NCBI GenBank assembly: GCA_928212115.1
Contig: CAKMRJ010000001.1
Location: forward strand, 182,232,787 to 182,296,786
Source of the DNA: Lactuca virosa
Taxonomy: Eukaryota > Streptophyta > Magnoliopsida > Asterales > Asteraceae
DNA: 64,000 bases
Direction: 5' to 3'
Part shown: positions 54,014 to 64,000 of the stretch, in pieces
Position numbering within the stretch: the first letter of the stretch is position 1
How the letters are laid out: every line of letters starts with the position of its first letter
The notes under the pieces: generated by a model
Databases searched by the model: none
Seen by the model: only the letters and a program-made list of their open reading frames with translations
Told to the model about the DNA's origin: nothing
Program-made: the position numbers and the translations under genes

Positions 54014-55489
54014 GTACTTTTGCATCGCCCCAAGCATTGAGGACAATGCTTATTTCTAAGCTTGGGGTGGGGTATTCCCTTTTCCTTTTATTTTTTTCAT
54101 GCATTTTTAGTTAGGTTGCATATCATTTTAGTTTTAGGCTAATTCGCATTCATTTTTTTTATTTTATAAAATTCCAAAAAGATTTTATTTTCTTCTTTTC
54201 TACTTTTATATTTTTGCATAACATTTAGCTTAGGGCATTAGCATTCATGCATTTTTTTTTCTGTTTATTCTCACCTCTCTTGGATGCCATGGAACAGGTT
54301 CACAGTTATTGTATCATTATTGGTCTAGGATCTTGTTGCTATCTCAACCATCGAACCGGGACCACTAGCTGCAGTTTGGGATTTCATACTTGGGATCAGA
54401 TGCTGGTAGCTCAAAGGGGTAAGTGATCATGGCCAGGTAGCTTCCATGAAAAATTGTGCATACAATACTAACGACTGTAGGATATACTATATCAATGGAT
54501 GTCTTATCCTTGCGGTCACTACCGCCGAGAGGATCACACTTGACCATGTTTGAACCGTTAGGATGAAGCACTGGTGCTTGTCCCCGAGTAGAATCCATAT
54601 CCGGTCTCTTTACATCACCATATCTTTTTGCGATTTTCTTAGGATTTTAGAGTCTTTCAGTCCACATTTGGACATTTTCATCATTTTTGAAAAATCACAA
54701 GTTTGAAAAGGAGCTTACATTGCATATTTACGCTCTACACATGGTCATTTTCACACTTAGACCATTCGGATTATTATTATTTTTACCCCCTCGGTTCCAC
54801 TTACATAACTTTGGGAACCAAATTTTAAGTCAAAAAGTTTTCTTGACAAAAAAAAAAAAGTTCATGTCTGTAATAATCTTAGATAGGTGACCGGTTAAAT
54901 TATTGAACAAATTATCCTACATTTTGGTCACCCAACGTTTGATATTCATTTATTTAGGATTGTCTTATTGTATATAGATCGAGTTGTTGTTTTTTTCGCA
55001 AATTGATGATGTTAGAGAGACTGTTGAGTCGGATACTACGGGAGGTTTGGGCCAACACTAAGTGAACTGATTCCTACAACGGTGCTTGAGCGATGAAACC
55101 CAATCACACTTGAGAGAGGCCGGCAGACGTGAGATCACACAACTTTCGTGATAAAGAGTGTACACTTAAAAGAAGAGCTCCACACGAGCCCGTCCAGTTG
55201 CTTTCTCCCTACTACAGATGTTCTTCATTGTATGCATGTTCCATTGAGGCTGCGACTGACCATCCCTCCTTACTCACCTAGAGGAGTTCTCTTGGCTGTG
55301 GTTTATGGTCCCATTGTCATCGGATGAAAAAGTTGTGAGATAGCAGCGAGATCAATTCTGACCATGTTGACTAACGTTGAACAGGTTCCATGGTTCTATC
55401 CATTCTTTTTATTTTTAGGGTAGTTCGTCCCAAGTTCATTTTAGTCTTGTCTTACTTGAGGACAAGTAAGGTTCAAGCTTGGGGTGATT
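54014..55489 (+). other. Athila 3' noncoding region, copy 1, with two polypurine-like tracts
   Basis: There is no gene. The tract AAGCTTGGGGTG occurs at 54058-54069, preceded by TTGAGGACAA, and again at 55475-55486, also preceded by TTGAGGACAA. The second is beside LTR 2 and is the working polypurine tract. The rest is AT-rich with small chance ORFs. Confidence 0.75.
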
Positions 55490-57108
55490 TGATAGCTTCA
55501 TTTTATTACTTCTTTCCGTAGTTTATTTTTAGTAAAAACCATCTCATTTTAGTTAATCTTCATGCATATTTTCTCTTTTCGTTATTTTTCTCCTTTACCG
55601 GGTGCTTCCCAGTCTTTTGAGCTTATTTGCAGGATTTGTCGAAGACTTTTTGTTATTGGTGGCTTAGAAGGGTGTGGGACTTGTGGAGGCTTGCGGTTTG
55701 CTTGTGGATTTGGAGTGGTGCGGTTGGGCTTGGTGCTTGCATAAAGAAGAAATCAATTTGGACTTAATTTGTGAGCAAGGATGATGATGAGGCAACGCGG
55801 AATCGAGCTACAAGAAAATTGAAGGAGTATTGGCTCAATCATTAGAAGGCTTTGGAATGGCACAAATAGGCTCTAAAGAGTTATGCTTGTGGGCTGAAGT
55901 TGAAGAATTGAAGATTGGGCTAGAATGCATGTTAAATGGCCCAAATCTCACATTCAGCGTGACCCACGCGGTCCGCGTGGACTCATACGCGGTCCGCGTG
56001 AGTTGTGCTGAGCTGATTTCGGGTTTGACTTGTTGACTCTATTTGTGGAAGTTTGGTGGGTGGCTTTTGGCACCTTTTTGAATCCAGAAATCAGCTCCCT
56101 TTTGCTGGGGATTGGAGCCATTATTGGGGGAGATGACTTGAAGAACATACACCGTATTCTCTCTCAAAAAAGCCTTGGAAGACTTGAAGAATTTTTGGAA
56201 GAATAGTGTAATTTCCTTCCATCTTGCATCTAAGACAATGTTTGGTACCACTAAACTATATTGCTTTTCTTTTACTTTGGCCATGCTTGGCTAAACTTTC
56301 ATTTGGTTGATTAGGGTTTAACCCATGGATGATTATTTGCTTTGAAGACTTATCATTACATTGTGTTTGAAGTTTATGGAAATGTTTTCTAGTTAAACAT
56401 CTTGTTGTGTTTATTTATCTTTGATCATGAGCTTGGATGAATGAATGCTTGTTTTTGTTGACTAATTTCTTGGTTAAGTAATGGATCTTTAAATTAGTAA
56501 GCAACAAATGGTTTATATGTTTGTTTTCATTTCATTTAGACCATGGAAATGTTTCCTCCATAATGATAATGTAAGCATTTAATTATCTTTTGGACTTGGT
56601 AACTCTTATAACTTAAAGCTGATTGATTTTCACAAGATTTTATGCTTCATTGATTTTGTGACTTCAATTAAGGAAATGTGTTAAGAGCTCCTCTAACCAT
56701 TTTAATTTCTAAGAAGAGTTTAGGCAATTTGTGCTTATGAATTGCTATAGCCAAGTTAAACCAATTCACAAGTGTTATTCCATTAAGTCTAATGATAAGT
56801 CAATCATATCATCCATGAGGTGTACCCCAAAATCAACCAATTCTACTTCATTGAATTTAAATCAATCTTTTACTTGTTTACTTGTCATATTTTCATTCTA
56901 GCTAGTTTTAATTTTGTCCAACAATCGAAAAGAATTAAACACCCCCCCCCCCTTTTACTTTTAATTTTATTTTGCAAGTATTTTTAAAGAGATTTACATA
57001 GATATTTAAATTGAACCAATCTCCGTGGATACGATCCCTTTACCACTATACACTATTTTAGTGTAAAAGATTTAGGGTAATTAATTTTGTTGGCCTCGAC
57101 AACCACCA
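55490..57108 (+). repeat. Athila LTR 2 (shared middle LTR)
   Basis: TGATAGCTTC to ACCACCA, 1,619 bases, colinear with LTR 1. The C-run is 11 bases (56942-56952). It has a polypurine tract on its left and a primer site on its right, so it serves as 3' LTR of copy 1 and 5' LTR of copy 2. Confidence 0.93.
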
Positions 57109-57113
57109 AATTT

Positions 57114-57131
57114 TGGCGCCGTTGCCAGGGA
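57114..57131 (+). other. Athila primer-binding site, copy 2
   Basis: TGGCGCCGTTGCCAGGGA, one transition different from copy 1. Confidence 0.88.
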
Positions 57132-57161
57132 TTGGTTTATTTTTAATCAATTTGTTTCTCT

Positions 57162-58501
57162 ATGCCTAGATCTCAGCGTACAGGTGACTTGATTTACAAC
57201 CCAGAAATCGAAAAAGAAGCAAGGCGTTTGGCAAAGGAAAAGCGAATTGAACGTGGTCAAACTTCTAATCCTCACGGGGATCCGGAGGTTGAACCCGCTT
57301 CATCAAGTGATACGGAACCCGATTCTAGTCCCGACCCTCGCCAAGAAATTCCCGAAACACCACCTGTACAACAAAATCCACCCATTATCGAACCAATTGC
57401 AATGGCGGATGGAGGAGGGGCTCCTGAAAGAACTTTGAGGCAAATGATGGAGACCGATGTTACACAAACTCCAACCGGTATCAATTACCCGGTTTTAGAA
57501 GGAGGTTCGGAATTGAAGTCAAGTTTAGTCCATCACCTCCCAACTTTTCATGGATTGGAGAACGAAGACCCGCATAAGCACTTGAAGATGTTCCACATTA
57601 TTTGCACTAGCATGAAGCCACAAGGGTAAACCGATGACCAAATCAAGCTAAGGGCACTCCCCTTTTCATTAGCCGATAGAGCAAAGGATTGGTTATTTTA
57701 TCTTCCCCCGGGGTCAATCAACTCATGGACCGACATGGCAAGAGCTTTTCTTGATAAGTTCTATCCCGCTTCAAGAGTCTCAAGTCTTAGAAATGAGATT
57801 TGTGGAATCCGCCAAGGTCAAAATGAGACTTTTCATGATTATTGGGAGAGGTTCAACAACTTGTGCTATAGTTGCCCACAACACCAAATTCCGGAACAAC
57901 TCCTCATTCAACACTTCTATGAGGGATTGTTGCCAATGGAGAGAAGACTAGTTGATGCCTCAAGTGGTGGTGATGTCTTTAGTAAAACTCCAAAACAAAC
58001 AAGACAACTTTTCAACACCATAGTCGCGAATTCCCAACATTTTGGCCCTCGCCAAGATATGAAGAGAGAAACTCAACAAAAGTTCAATGAAGTGGGAACA
58101 TCGAACCTCGAGTCTCAAATCAAAGATCTAACCTCCGTTGTCCAAAAGCTAGCCATGGGACAAACTCCAAAAGTGATGGTTTGTGGGATATGTGCAACAA
58201 TGGGACATCCTACGGATATGTGTCCAATTCTTCAAGAAGATGCGGAACATGTAAATGCCACGGGAGAGTTCCAAAACTACCACAACAAGCCATCCGGTTA
58301 CCAAAATGCATATAATTCAAGTTGAAAGCCAAATCCCAATATGAATTACAACCCAAGACCATTGCCTCAAAATGCATTGGTTAGACCTTCCTACCCACCA
58401 CAACAACCTCATTACCAACATCCACAACCACACTATCAATCCAAACCGCACCCCCACATCATCATCAACAACCTCCTCAATCTCAACCAAGTAGCTTCGG
58501 A
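57162..58501 (+). pseudogene. Athila gag, copy 2
   Basis: It is colinear with copy 1: N-terminal part to the shared TAA (57627-57629), core and zinc knuckle in the frame that is open 57735-58325. A TGA at 58323-58325 replaces the Trp of copy 1 (NSSWKPN). A one-base loss in a C-run near 58450 then shifts the tail. Gag continues in the next frame as the start of the 58502 ORF. Unlike copy 1, the gag-protease junction is present. Confidence 0.9.
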
Positions 58502-60841
58502 ATGTCTCTCGAAGATATTGTGAAATCCCTAGCCACAAGCACCCAACAATTCCAAAAAGAGACAAGAACTAGTATCTCTAACCTTGAAGCGCAAATGGGA
58601 GATATAGTTACATCCATAAGCAAGTTGGAATCCCGTGGTAAACTCCCTTCTCAAACCGAAAAGAACCCAAATGTCAATGTGGTGACCTTGAGAAGTGGCA
58701 AACAAGCCGGAGAAAGTAGTTCAAAGAAGAAGCCAAGGGAAGAAGATGAAGAAATAGAGATCATTCCCATTGAAGAACCTATAATCAAGAACGATGCACA
58801 AGTCGGAGCCCCAAAGAAGACTACCCCTCTAGTGACACCAATAGCCACTCAACCACCGTTCCCTTCCCGACTTGCAACTTCAAAGAAGAATATGGAGGAG
58901 AAAGAGATTTTGGACACCTTCCGAAAGGTGGAAGTAAACATTCATTTACTCGATGCAATCAAACAAATTCCGAGATATGCAAAATTCTTGAAGGAGCTTT
59001 GCACCAACAAGAGAAAGTTGAAAGGAAATGAGAAAATCTCGATGAACGAAAATGCATCCGCGGTTTTACAAAGGAAGCTTCCACCCAAGTGTAAAGATCC
59101 CGGAATGTTCACGGTCCCTTGCAAGATTGGAGATGTCACTTTTAGTAGTGCTATTCTTGATCTTGGTGGCTCTATCAATGTCATGCCCTATTCGATGTAT
59201 GAATCATTGAATGTCGAACCCTTAAGTGAAACCGGTGTCATAATCTCTCTTGCAGATAAATCAAGTGTCTTTCCTAGAGGTGTTTTGGAGGACGTCCTAG
59301 TGCAAGTAAACCAATTGGTCTTCCCATCGGATTTCTATGTGATTGATCTAGATGAACAAGTGTCCTCAAAGTCGGGTATAATTTTACTTGGGAGACCATT
59401 TTTGAAGACGGCTAGAACAAACATTGATGTGTATGCGGGAAGCTTAACAATGGAATTTGATGGTGAAACAATAAGTTTTAACATTTATGATGCTATGAGG
59501 TATCCTAGTGATGTTTCATCTTTGTGCTTTATAGATGTTGTCGAACCATTAACTCAAGAATTGTTCGAGTTGTCTAATTATGACATGTTGGAGATGGTTT
59601 TGAGCAAGGGGTTTGATTGTGCGAAATTAGCCAAGAAGTTGAAGCTCTACTCGCTAGACCCCAAAATTGAAAGATTAGTCAACAATTTGGAGATAAAGAA
59701 GACCATCCAATTTAGTGTGAAGCAAATTGAATTACCTCAAACTCACACGAGATTGCCACCCTCCCTTGTCCAACCGCCAGAATTAGAATTGAAGGTTCTT
59801 CCTCAACATTTGAAGTATGCGTACTTGGGAGACAACGAGACTCTTCCGGTCATCATTTCAACTCACCTAACCAAGTGTGAAGAAGAACAGCTCCTCAAGG
59901 TATTGAGGGAACATAAAGAGGCAATGGGTTGGATGATTGCGGATATCAAAGGTTTGACTCCCTCCACTTGTATGCACAAAATCTTAATAGAGGATGAATG
60001 TAAGCCGAGTAGAGACGCGCAAAGAAGGTCGAATCCTCCAATGATGGAAGTGGTCAAGAAAGAGATTTTGAAGCTCCTAGATGCAGGAATGATCTATCCA
60101 ATCTCGGATAGCAAATGGGTGAGACCGGTTCAAGTCGTGCCGAAGAAGACGGGAATCACGGTGGTCGAGAACAACAAAGGTATGATGGTCCCTACCTGTG
60201 TGCAATATGGGTGGAGAGTATGTATTGACCACCGCAAACTCAATGCAAGCACACGAAAAGATCATTTTCCATTACCTTTCATTGACCAAATGTTAGAAAG
60301 GTTGGCCAGGAAATCTCACTATTGTTGTCTCGACTGGTATTCCGGTTTTCACCAAATCCCGGTGGCACCGGAAGACCAAGAAAAGACAACTTTTACATGT
60401 CCATTTGGCACTTTCGCATACCGTAGAATGCCATTCGGATTGTGTAACGCCCCGGACACTTTCCAACGTTGTATGGTTAGTATCTTTTCGGAATATGTTG
60501 AAAATATAATTGAAGGTTTCATGGATGACTTTACGGTATATGGAAACTCCTTTCAAGAGTGTTTGACCAATCTCACCAAAATTTTAAAAAGATGCATTGA
60601 AACGAATTTGGTTTTAAACTTTGAAAAATGTCATTTTATGGTGAGTCAAGGTCTTATTTTGGGTCACATTGTGTCAAAGAAAGGAATTGAGGTAGATAAG
60701 GCCAAGATAGATGTTATTCAAAGCTTACCTTACCCGACTTGTGTTCGGGAAGTTCGTTCTTTTTTGGGCCATGCAGGTTTCTACCGACGATTCATCAAGG
60801 ACTTTTCAAAGTTAACAAGACCAATGTGCCAACTCTTGTAA
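58502..60841 (+). CDS. Athila gag tail, protease and reverse transcriptase, copy 2 (779-residue open frame)
   Basis: This is the longest open frame in the window. Residues about 1-200 are the end of gag (MSLEDIVKSLATSTQQFQK, Lys/Glu-rich linker). The protease motif LDLGGS has its Asp at residue 220. Conserved linker follows, then RT from about residue 510, with DHRKLN, LDWYSGFHQIPV, RMPFGLCNAP and FMDDF at Asp675/676. A TAA at 60839 ends it where RNase H should begin in phase. The protease matures the polyprotein; RT copies the RNA. All the RT motifs I looked for are present, so RT itself may still be competent, although the polyprotein is not. Confidence 0.92.
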   Translation: MSLEDIVKSLATSTQQFQKETRTSISNLEAQMGDIVTSISKLESRGKLPSQTEKNPNVNVVTLRSGKQAGESSSKKKPREEDEEIEIIPIEEPIIKNDAQVGAPKKTTPLVTPIATQPPFPSRLATSKKNMEEKEILDTFRKVEVNIHLLDAIKQIPRYAKFLKELCTNKRKLKGNEKISMNENASAVLQRKLPPKCKDPGMFTVPCKIGDVTFSSAILDLGGSINVMPYSMYESLNVEPLSETGVIISLADKSSVFPRGVLEDVLVQVNQLVFPSDFYVIDLDEQVSSKSGIILLGRPFLKTARTNIDVYAGSLTMEFDGETISFNIYDAMRYPSDVSSLCFIDVVEPLTQELFELSNYDMLEMVLSKGFDCAKLAKKLKLYSLDPKIERLVNNLEIKKTIQFSVKQIELPQTHTRLPPSLVQPPELELKVLPQHLKYAYLGDNETLPVIISTHLTKCEEEQLLKVLREHKEAMGWMIADIKGLTPSTCMHKILIEDECKPSRDAQRRSNPPMMEVVKKEILKLLDAGMIYPISDSKWVRPVQVVPKKTGITVVENNKGMMVPTCVQYGWRVCIDHRKLNASTRKDHFPLPFIDQMLERLARKSHYCCLDWYSGFHQIPVAPEDQEKTTFTCPFGTFAYRRMPFGLCNAPDTFQRCMVSIFSEYVENIIEGFMDDFTVYGNSFQECLTNLTKILKRCIETNLVLNFEKCHFMVSQGLILGHIVSKKGIEVDKAKIDVIQSLPYPTCVREVRSFLGHAGFYRRFIKDFSKLTRPMCQLL

Positions 60842-62677
60842 AAGGAGGTTGATTTCGAGTTCAATGAGGCGTGCAAAGAAGCTTTTGACAAGCTCAAAGA
60901 GTTGCTTACATTCGCTCCCATCATGCAAGCACCAAATTGGGATCTCCCCTTTGAGATCATGTGTGATGCAAGCAACTACGCGATAGGCGCCGTTTTGGGT
61001 CAAAAGAGTGGGAGGGCCTCCCACGTGATCTACTATGCATCAAGGACACTAGACAATGCTCAAAGCAACTACTCTACCACGGAGAAGGAGTTATTGGCCA
61101 TAGTGTTCGCTTTGGAGAAGTTTCGGCAATATCTACTTGGCACCAAAGTTATAGTGTATTCGGATCATGCGGCTCTCAAGTACTTGATGACAAAGAAAGA
61201 CGCAAAGCCAAGACTCATCCGGTGGATCTTATTATTGCAAGAATTTGATTTGGAAATCCGGGACAAGAGTGGATGTGAGAACCTTGTTGCCGACCACTTA
61301 AGTCGGATCACTTCAAATGAAACTCCTCTCCCATTGCGGGACGAGTTTCCGGATGAGCATCTCTTTTCCCTCACTCAATCTACTCCTTGGTATGCCGATA
61401 TCGTTAACTTTTTGGTCACGAAGAGGTATCCCGACACATTCACACGTGCTCAAAAAGACAAGTTGAAAAGTGATGCAAAATACTATGTGTGGGATGAACC
61501 TTATTTGTGGAAACATTGTCCCGATCAAATCATTAGGCGATGTGTACCCCAACAAGAGCACCAATCCATTTTTCAATTATGTCATGAATTTGCTTGTGGG
61601 GGACACTTCGGACCTAGCAGGACTTTGAGAAAGGTCCTTGAGTGTGGATTATTTTGGCCAACCATGTCATGCGATCGTTACTTGTTTTGCAAAATTTGTG
61701 AACGGTGCCAAAGGACGGGAAATATTTCACAAAAGAACCAAATGCCCCAAAATCCAATCCTTGTTTGTGAACTTTTTGACGTATGGGGGATTGATTTCAT
61801 GGGCCCATTTCCCATCTCATTTGGCAACGTTTATATTTTGCTCGCGGTTGACTATGTTTCTAAATGGGTTGAGGCCAAAGCCACAAGATCGGACGATGCC
61901 AAAACGGTTATCGAGTTTTTAAAGTCTAATGTTTTTGTGAGATTTGGTGTGCCCAGGGCTTTGATTAGTGATCGAGGGACGCATTTTTGTAACAAGATGA
62001 TGGAGGCTTTATTGAAGAAGTACAATGTGACCCACCGTGTTTCAACAACCTATCACCCTCAAACGAACGGTCAAGCGGAGGTTTCGAATCGTGAAGTGAA
62101 GAGTATACTTGAGAAAACAGTGAATCCCTCAAGAAAAGACTGGAGTTCAAGGCTTGATGATGCCTTGTGGGCCTATCGGACCGCGTACAAGACCCCGATA
62201 GGAATGTCCCCGTTTAGGTTGGTTTTTGGAAAGTCGTGTCATCTTCCCGTCGAATTGGAGCACCGTGCATTTTAGGCGGTCAAGCAATGTAATTACAATA
62301 TTGATGAGGCGGGGAGACATAGGAAGCTTCAACTCCAAGAGCTGGAAGAATTGAGAAATGACTCCTATGAAAACACAAGGATTTATAAGGAGAAGACGAA
62401 GCTCTTCCACGACAAGTCCATCACCCGGAAGCATTTTGAACCGGGGCATAGGGTCTTACTATACCATTCACGATTGAAGTTATTTCCAGGCAAGCTAAGG
62501 TCAAGATGGATTGGACCTTTTGTTGTGATAAAGACCTTTGACCATGGGGCGGTAGAAATTCAGAGCGAAGAAACGGGGCAAATCTTTAAAGTCAATGGGC
62601 ATCGATTGAAACCTTTCTATGAAGGTTTTAACGCAAATGTCTTAGATGTCATCCAATTGGATGCCCCGGTGTACTGA
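60842..62677 (+). pseudogene. Athila RNase H and integrase, copy 2
   Basis: After the shared TAA the frame is open 60902-62275 (457 residues). It holds RNase H (IMCDASNYAIGAVLGQ), the HHCC finger and an integrase core with Asp298, Asp357 and Glu393 counted from 60902, a D-35-E spacing as in active integrases. The shared TAG at 62273-62275 precedes the last 130 residues (62351-62677), with RWIGPFVV. Copy 2 lacks the TGA that copy 1 has in this region, so it is the better-preserved one. Confidence 0.9.
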
Positions 62678-63937
62678 AATCAAGAGGGAAGCACGTCTCG
62701 CCAAAGACGTTAAAGAGGGGCATTTTTGGAAAACTAAAAGTTTTCGTCTTTCCTAGTTCCGAATAAATGTCGTAGATGATCCATTTTTTCATTTTACATC
62801 TATTCTTCTTCCTTCTTGCGGTAAAAGAATGTTGGATTTGAGGACCCGGTGTTCGTATTGGTCAAAGAGCAAAAAAAACATTTAGGAAAATGGCAAGCCA
62901 ATACACACGGTCCGCGTGTACTTAAGGTCCCGTCCGCGTGTATATTCAAACGGACCGCGTATAGTCCTTCAAAGCGTCCGCGTCCGTCATCCGAAAACAG
63001 AAGAGCTCCAGTCGAATTCACGCGGACCGCGTGTCATCGGAGGCTAGTCCGCGTGTTTATTAAAACAGACCGTTTGTGGGCCAGGAGTCGATCGCGTGTC
63101 GTGAAAGGGAAATCATAATACCTAGGGCTTATTCACGCGGACCACATGTACTCGCAGTCGCGTCCGCGTGAGATGTTGACCAACGTTGACCCAGTTTTGA
63201 CCAAGTTTGACCACGAATTAAAACTCCCTTATACACCAGCCGGCCCTTCTCATTCCCACTTCTTCTTCTTCCTTTCCTCTAACCTCCATTAGAGAACCTC
63301 CATCTCCACCACTAAAACTCAGTTTCCCGTCAAACCGTCGGTCGGAATTTCACGAGACCACCGCCATTCTTCTCCAATTTCCGAGCTCTACAAACCCCAC
63401 TAAAAAACTGGTCCGATCTGTTGTTGTAGCTCGGGGCGCCACCACCACTCCACCTCCACTTTCCGGCCAACTCCAGCCACCTCTCGCGATTCCGACACCA
63501 CCATTATGCTCCCCTTGGACAAGGCTACAAACCCCACCAAGAATATCTCTCAAAGCTCGCCGGAAAATTTCGCCGGAATTTCAAGCCATTGCCGGATTTA
63601 TCGGGTTTTCGCGGTAAATTGCTTCTCACGGGATATTGAACAAATCTTTAAGCTTGGGGTGGAGAGTTGCAAGATTTTCAAATCCCGATTTTTCGCGCGC
63701 AAATTTTGAACTTTCAACAAAAACGAGTACTTTCTTTCCTTTTTTTTAATTGATCAATATGCATGTCTCTGAACCACAATTCATATGTTGTTGCATCAAA
63801 TGAGTTTAGGAATTATTTCTTGCTTTGATTGTTGAACTGCTTTAGAAGTCCATAGGGAGTCGGTTGGCGATTTGGATTGAATTGTCTTTTGTTGAGATTG
63901 TGGTTCGTGTAGTGGTTATTTTTCATGCAGGTAGTCC
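62678..63937 (+). other. Athila region between pol and env-position ORF, copy 2
   Basis: Colinear with 51438-52697: the palindromic word array (about 62903-63175), pyrimidine-rich leader (one CTT triplet block shorter), AAGCTTGGGGTG at 63650-63661, and the splice-acceptor-like TTTTTCATGCAG. No gene. Confidence 0.75.
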
Positions 63938-64000
63938 ATGTCCACATCTAGGAAGCGCCTGGCTGCTGCCCGAGGCAAGGCCCCAACTAGAAATCAAAGT
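63938..64000 (+). CDS. Athila env-position ORF, copy 2 (start only)
   Basis: The first 21 codons (MSTSRKRLAAARGKAPTR...) match copy 1 with one visible change (Pro to Leu). The rest is beyond the window. Confidence 0.75.
   Translation, partial: MSTSRKRLAAARGKAPTRNQS

Larger units (their letters stand above)
44851..64000 (+). mobile_element. Athila array: LTR-interior-LTR-interior
   Basis: Two Athila interiors share a middle LTR. Their landmarks are colinear: LTR starts 44851 and 55490, gag ATGs 46526 and 57162, pol ends 51437 and 62677, env-position ATGs 52698 and 63938. The LTR lengths are 1,622 and 1,619. By eye the LTRs differ at roughly 20-25 positions, mostly transitions. Copy 1 lacks 605 bases at the gag-protease junction. 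The second interior runs off the window. From the spacing, a third LTR should begin about 2.7 kb further on. Confidence 0.92.

Noticed and set aside
47865..62677. A functional autonomous Athila element
   Set aside because: Both copies carry several in-frame stops, and copy 1 a large deletion, so neither could make a complete polyprotein without readthrough or help in trans.
1..64000. A host protein-coding gene
   Set aside because: Every long ORF belongs to a retrotransposon domain, or lies inside an element with defined ends.

Overview
This window is plant nuclear DNA made entirely of nested LTR retrotransposons. I see no host gene, tRNA, rRNA, CRISPR array or bacterial-type feature. The element types (Copia and Ty3/Gypsy with initiator-Met-tRNA primer sites, Athila with an Asp-tRNA-type primer site), LTR lengths and repeated LTR words such as ACTCGTCGAGT and TTCACGGCC suggest an Asteraceae genome, probably lettuce-like. 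The genus is an inference from memory and was not tested.

Left part (1-6328). The 5' end of a minus-strand Gypsy-type element (F) enters from the left, with its primer site at 1240-1251 and a 2.9 kb LTR at 1255-4183. F sits in the remains of another minus LTR (E, 4184-4769). E in turn sits against a decayed plus-strand Gypsy fragment (D, 4770-6328) with a gag zinc knuckle, a broken protease and the start of reverse transcriptase.

Middle (6329-27440). A minus-strand Copia element (B) is inserted in D. Its 3' LTR is split by a giant 13,565-bp plus-strand Copia element (A, 6640-20204, target duplication GGATT). Its protease region holds a solo LTR (23968-24733, duplication GATTC). A has 323-bp LTRs differing at five bases, a very long gag region, pol with an open RT-RNase H frame, and a 3.75-kb extra reading region 3' of pol with its own apparent TATA box.

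Right part (27462-64000). A minus-strand Gypsy element (C) is inserted in B's 5' LTR. A Copia-like remnant (H) lies in C's integrase, and a complete minus-strand Gypsy element (G, 31748-41722, duplication AAGAA, 3.05-3.09 kb LTRs, decayed interior) lies in H. C's protease is cut by a plus-strand Athila array starting at 44851, arranged LTR-interior-LTR-interior and running off the window. Both Athila copies carry gag, protease, RT, RNase H and integrase; the first also has a full env-position ORF. They share the same nonsense codons.

Inferred insertion order: D, then E and later F; D, then B, then (solo LTR, A, C) in B; C, then H, then G; C, then Athila. Nothing here works as a host pathway; the genes are retrotransposon replication functions, mostly broken. 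The signal I find most worth following is that several unrelated families each carry their own short, CG-containing, near-palindromic word repeated many times: TTCGAA in A, ACTCGNCGAGT in C, ACGCGGWCCGCGT in Athila, TTCACGGCC in F, GTTTACGGC in H, with longer palindromes in E and G.
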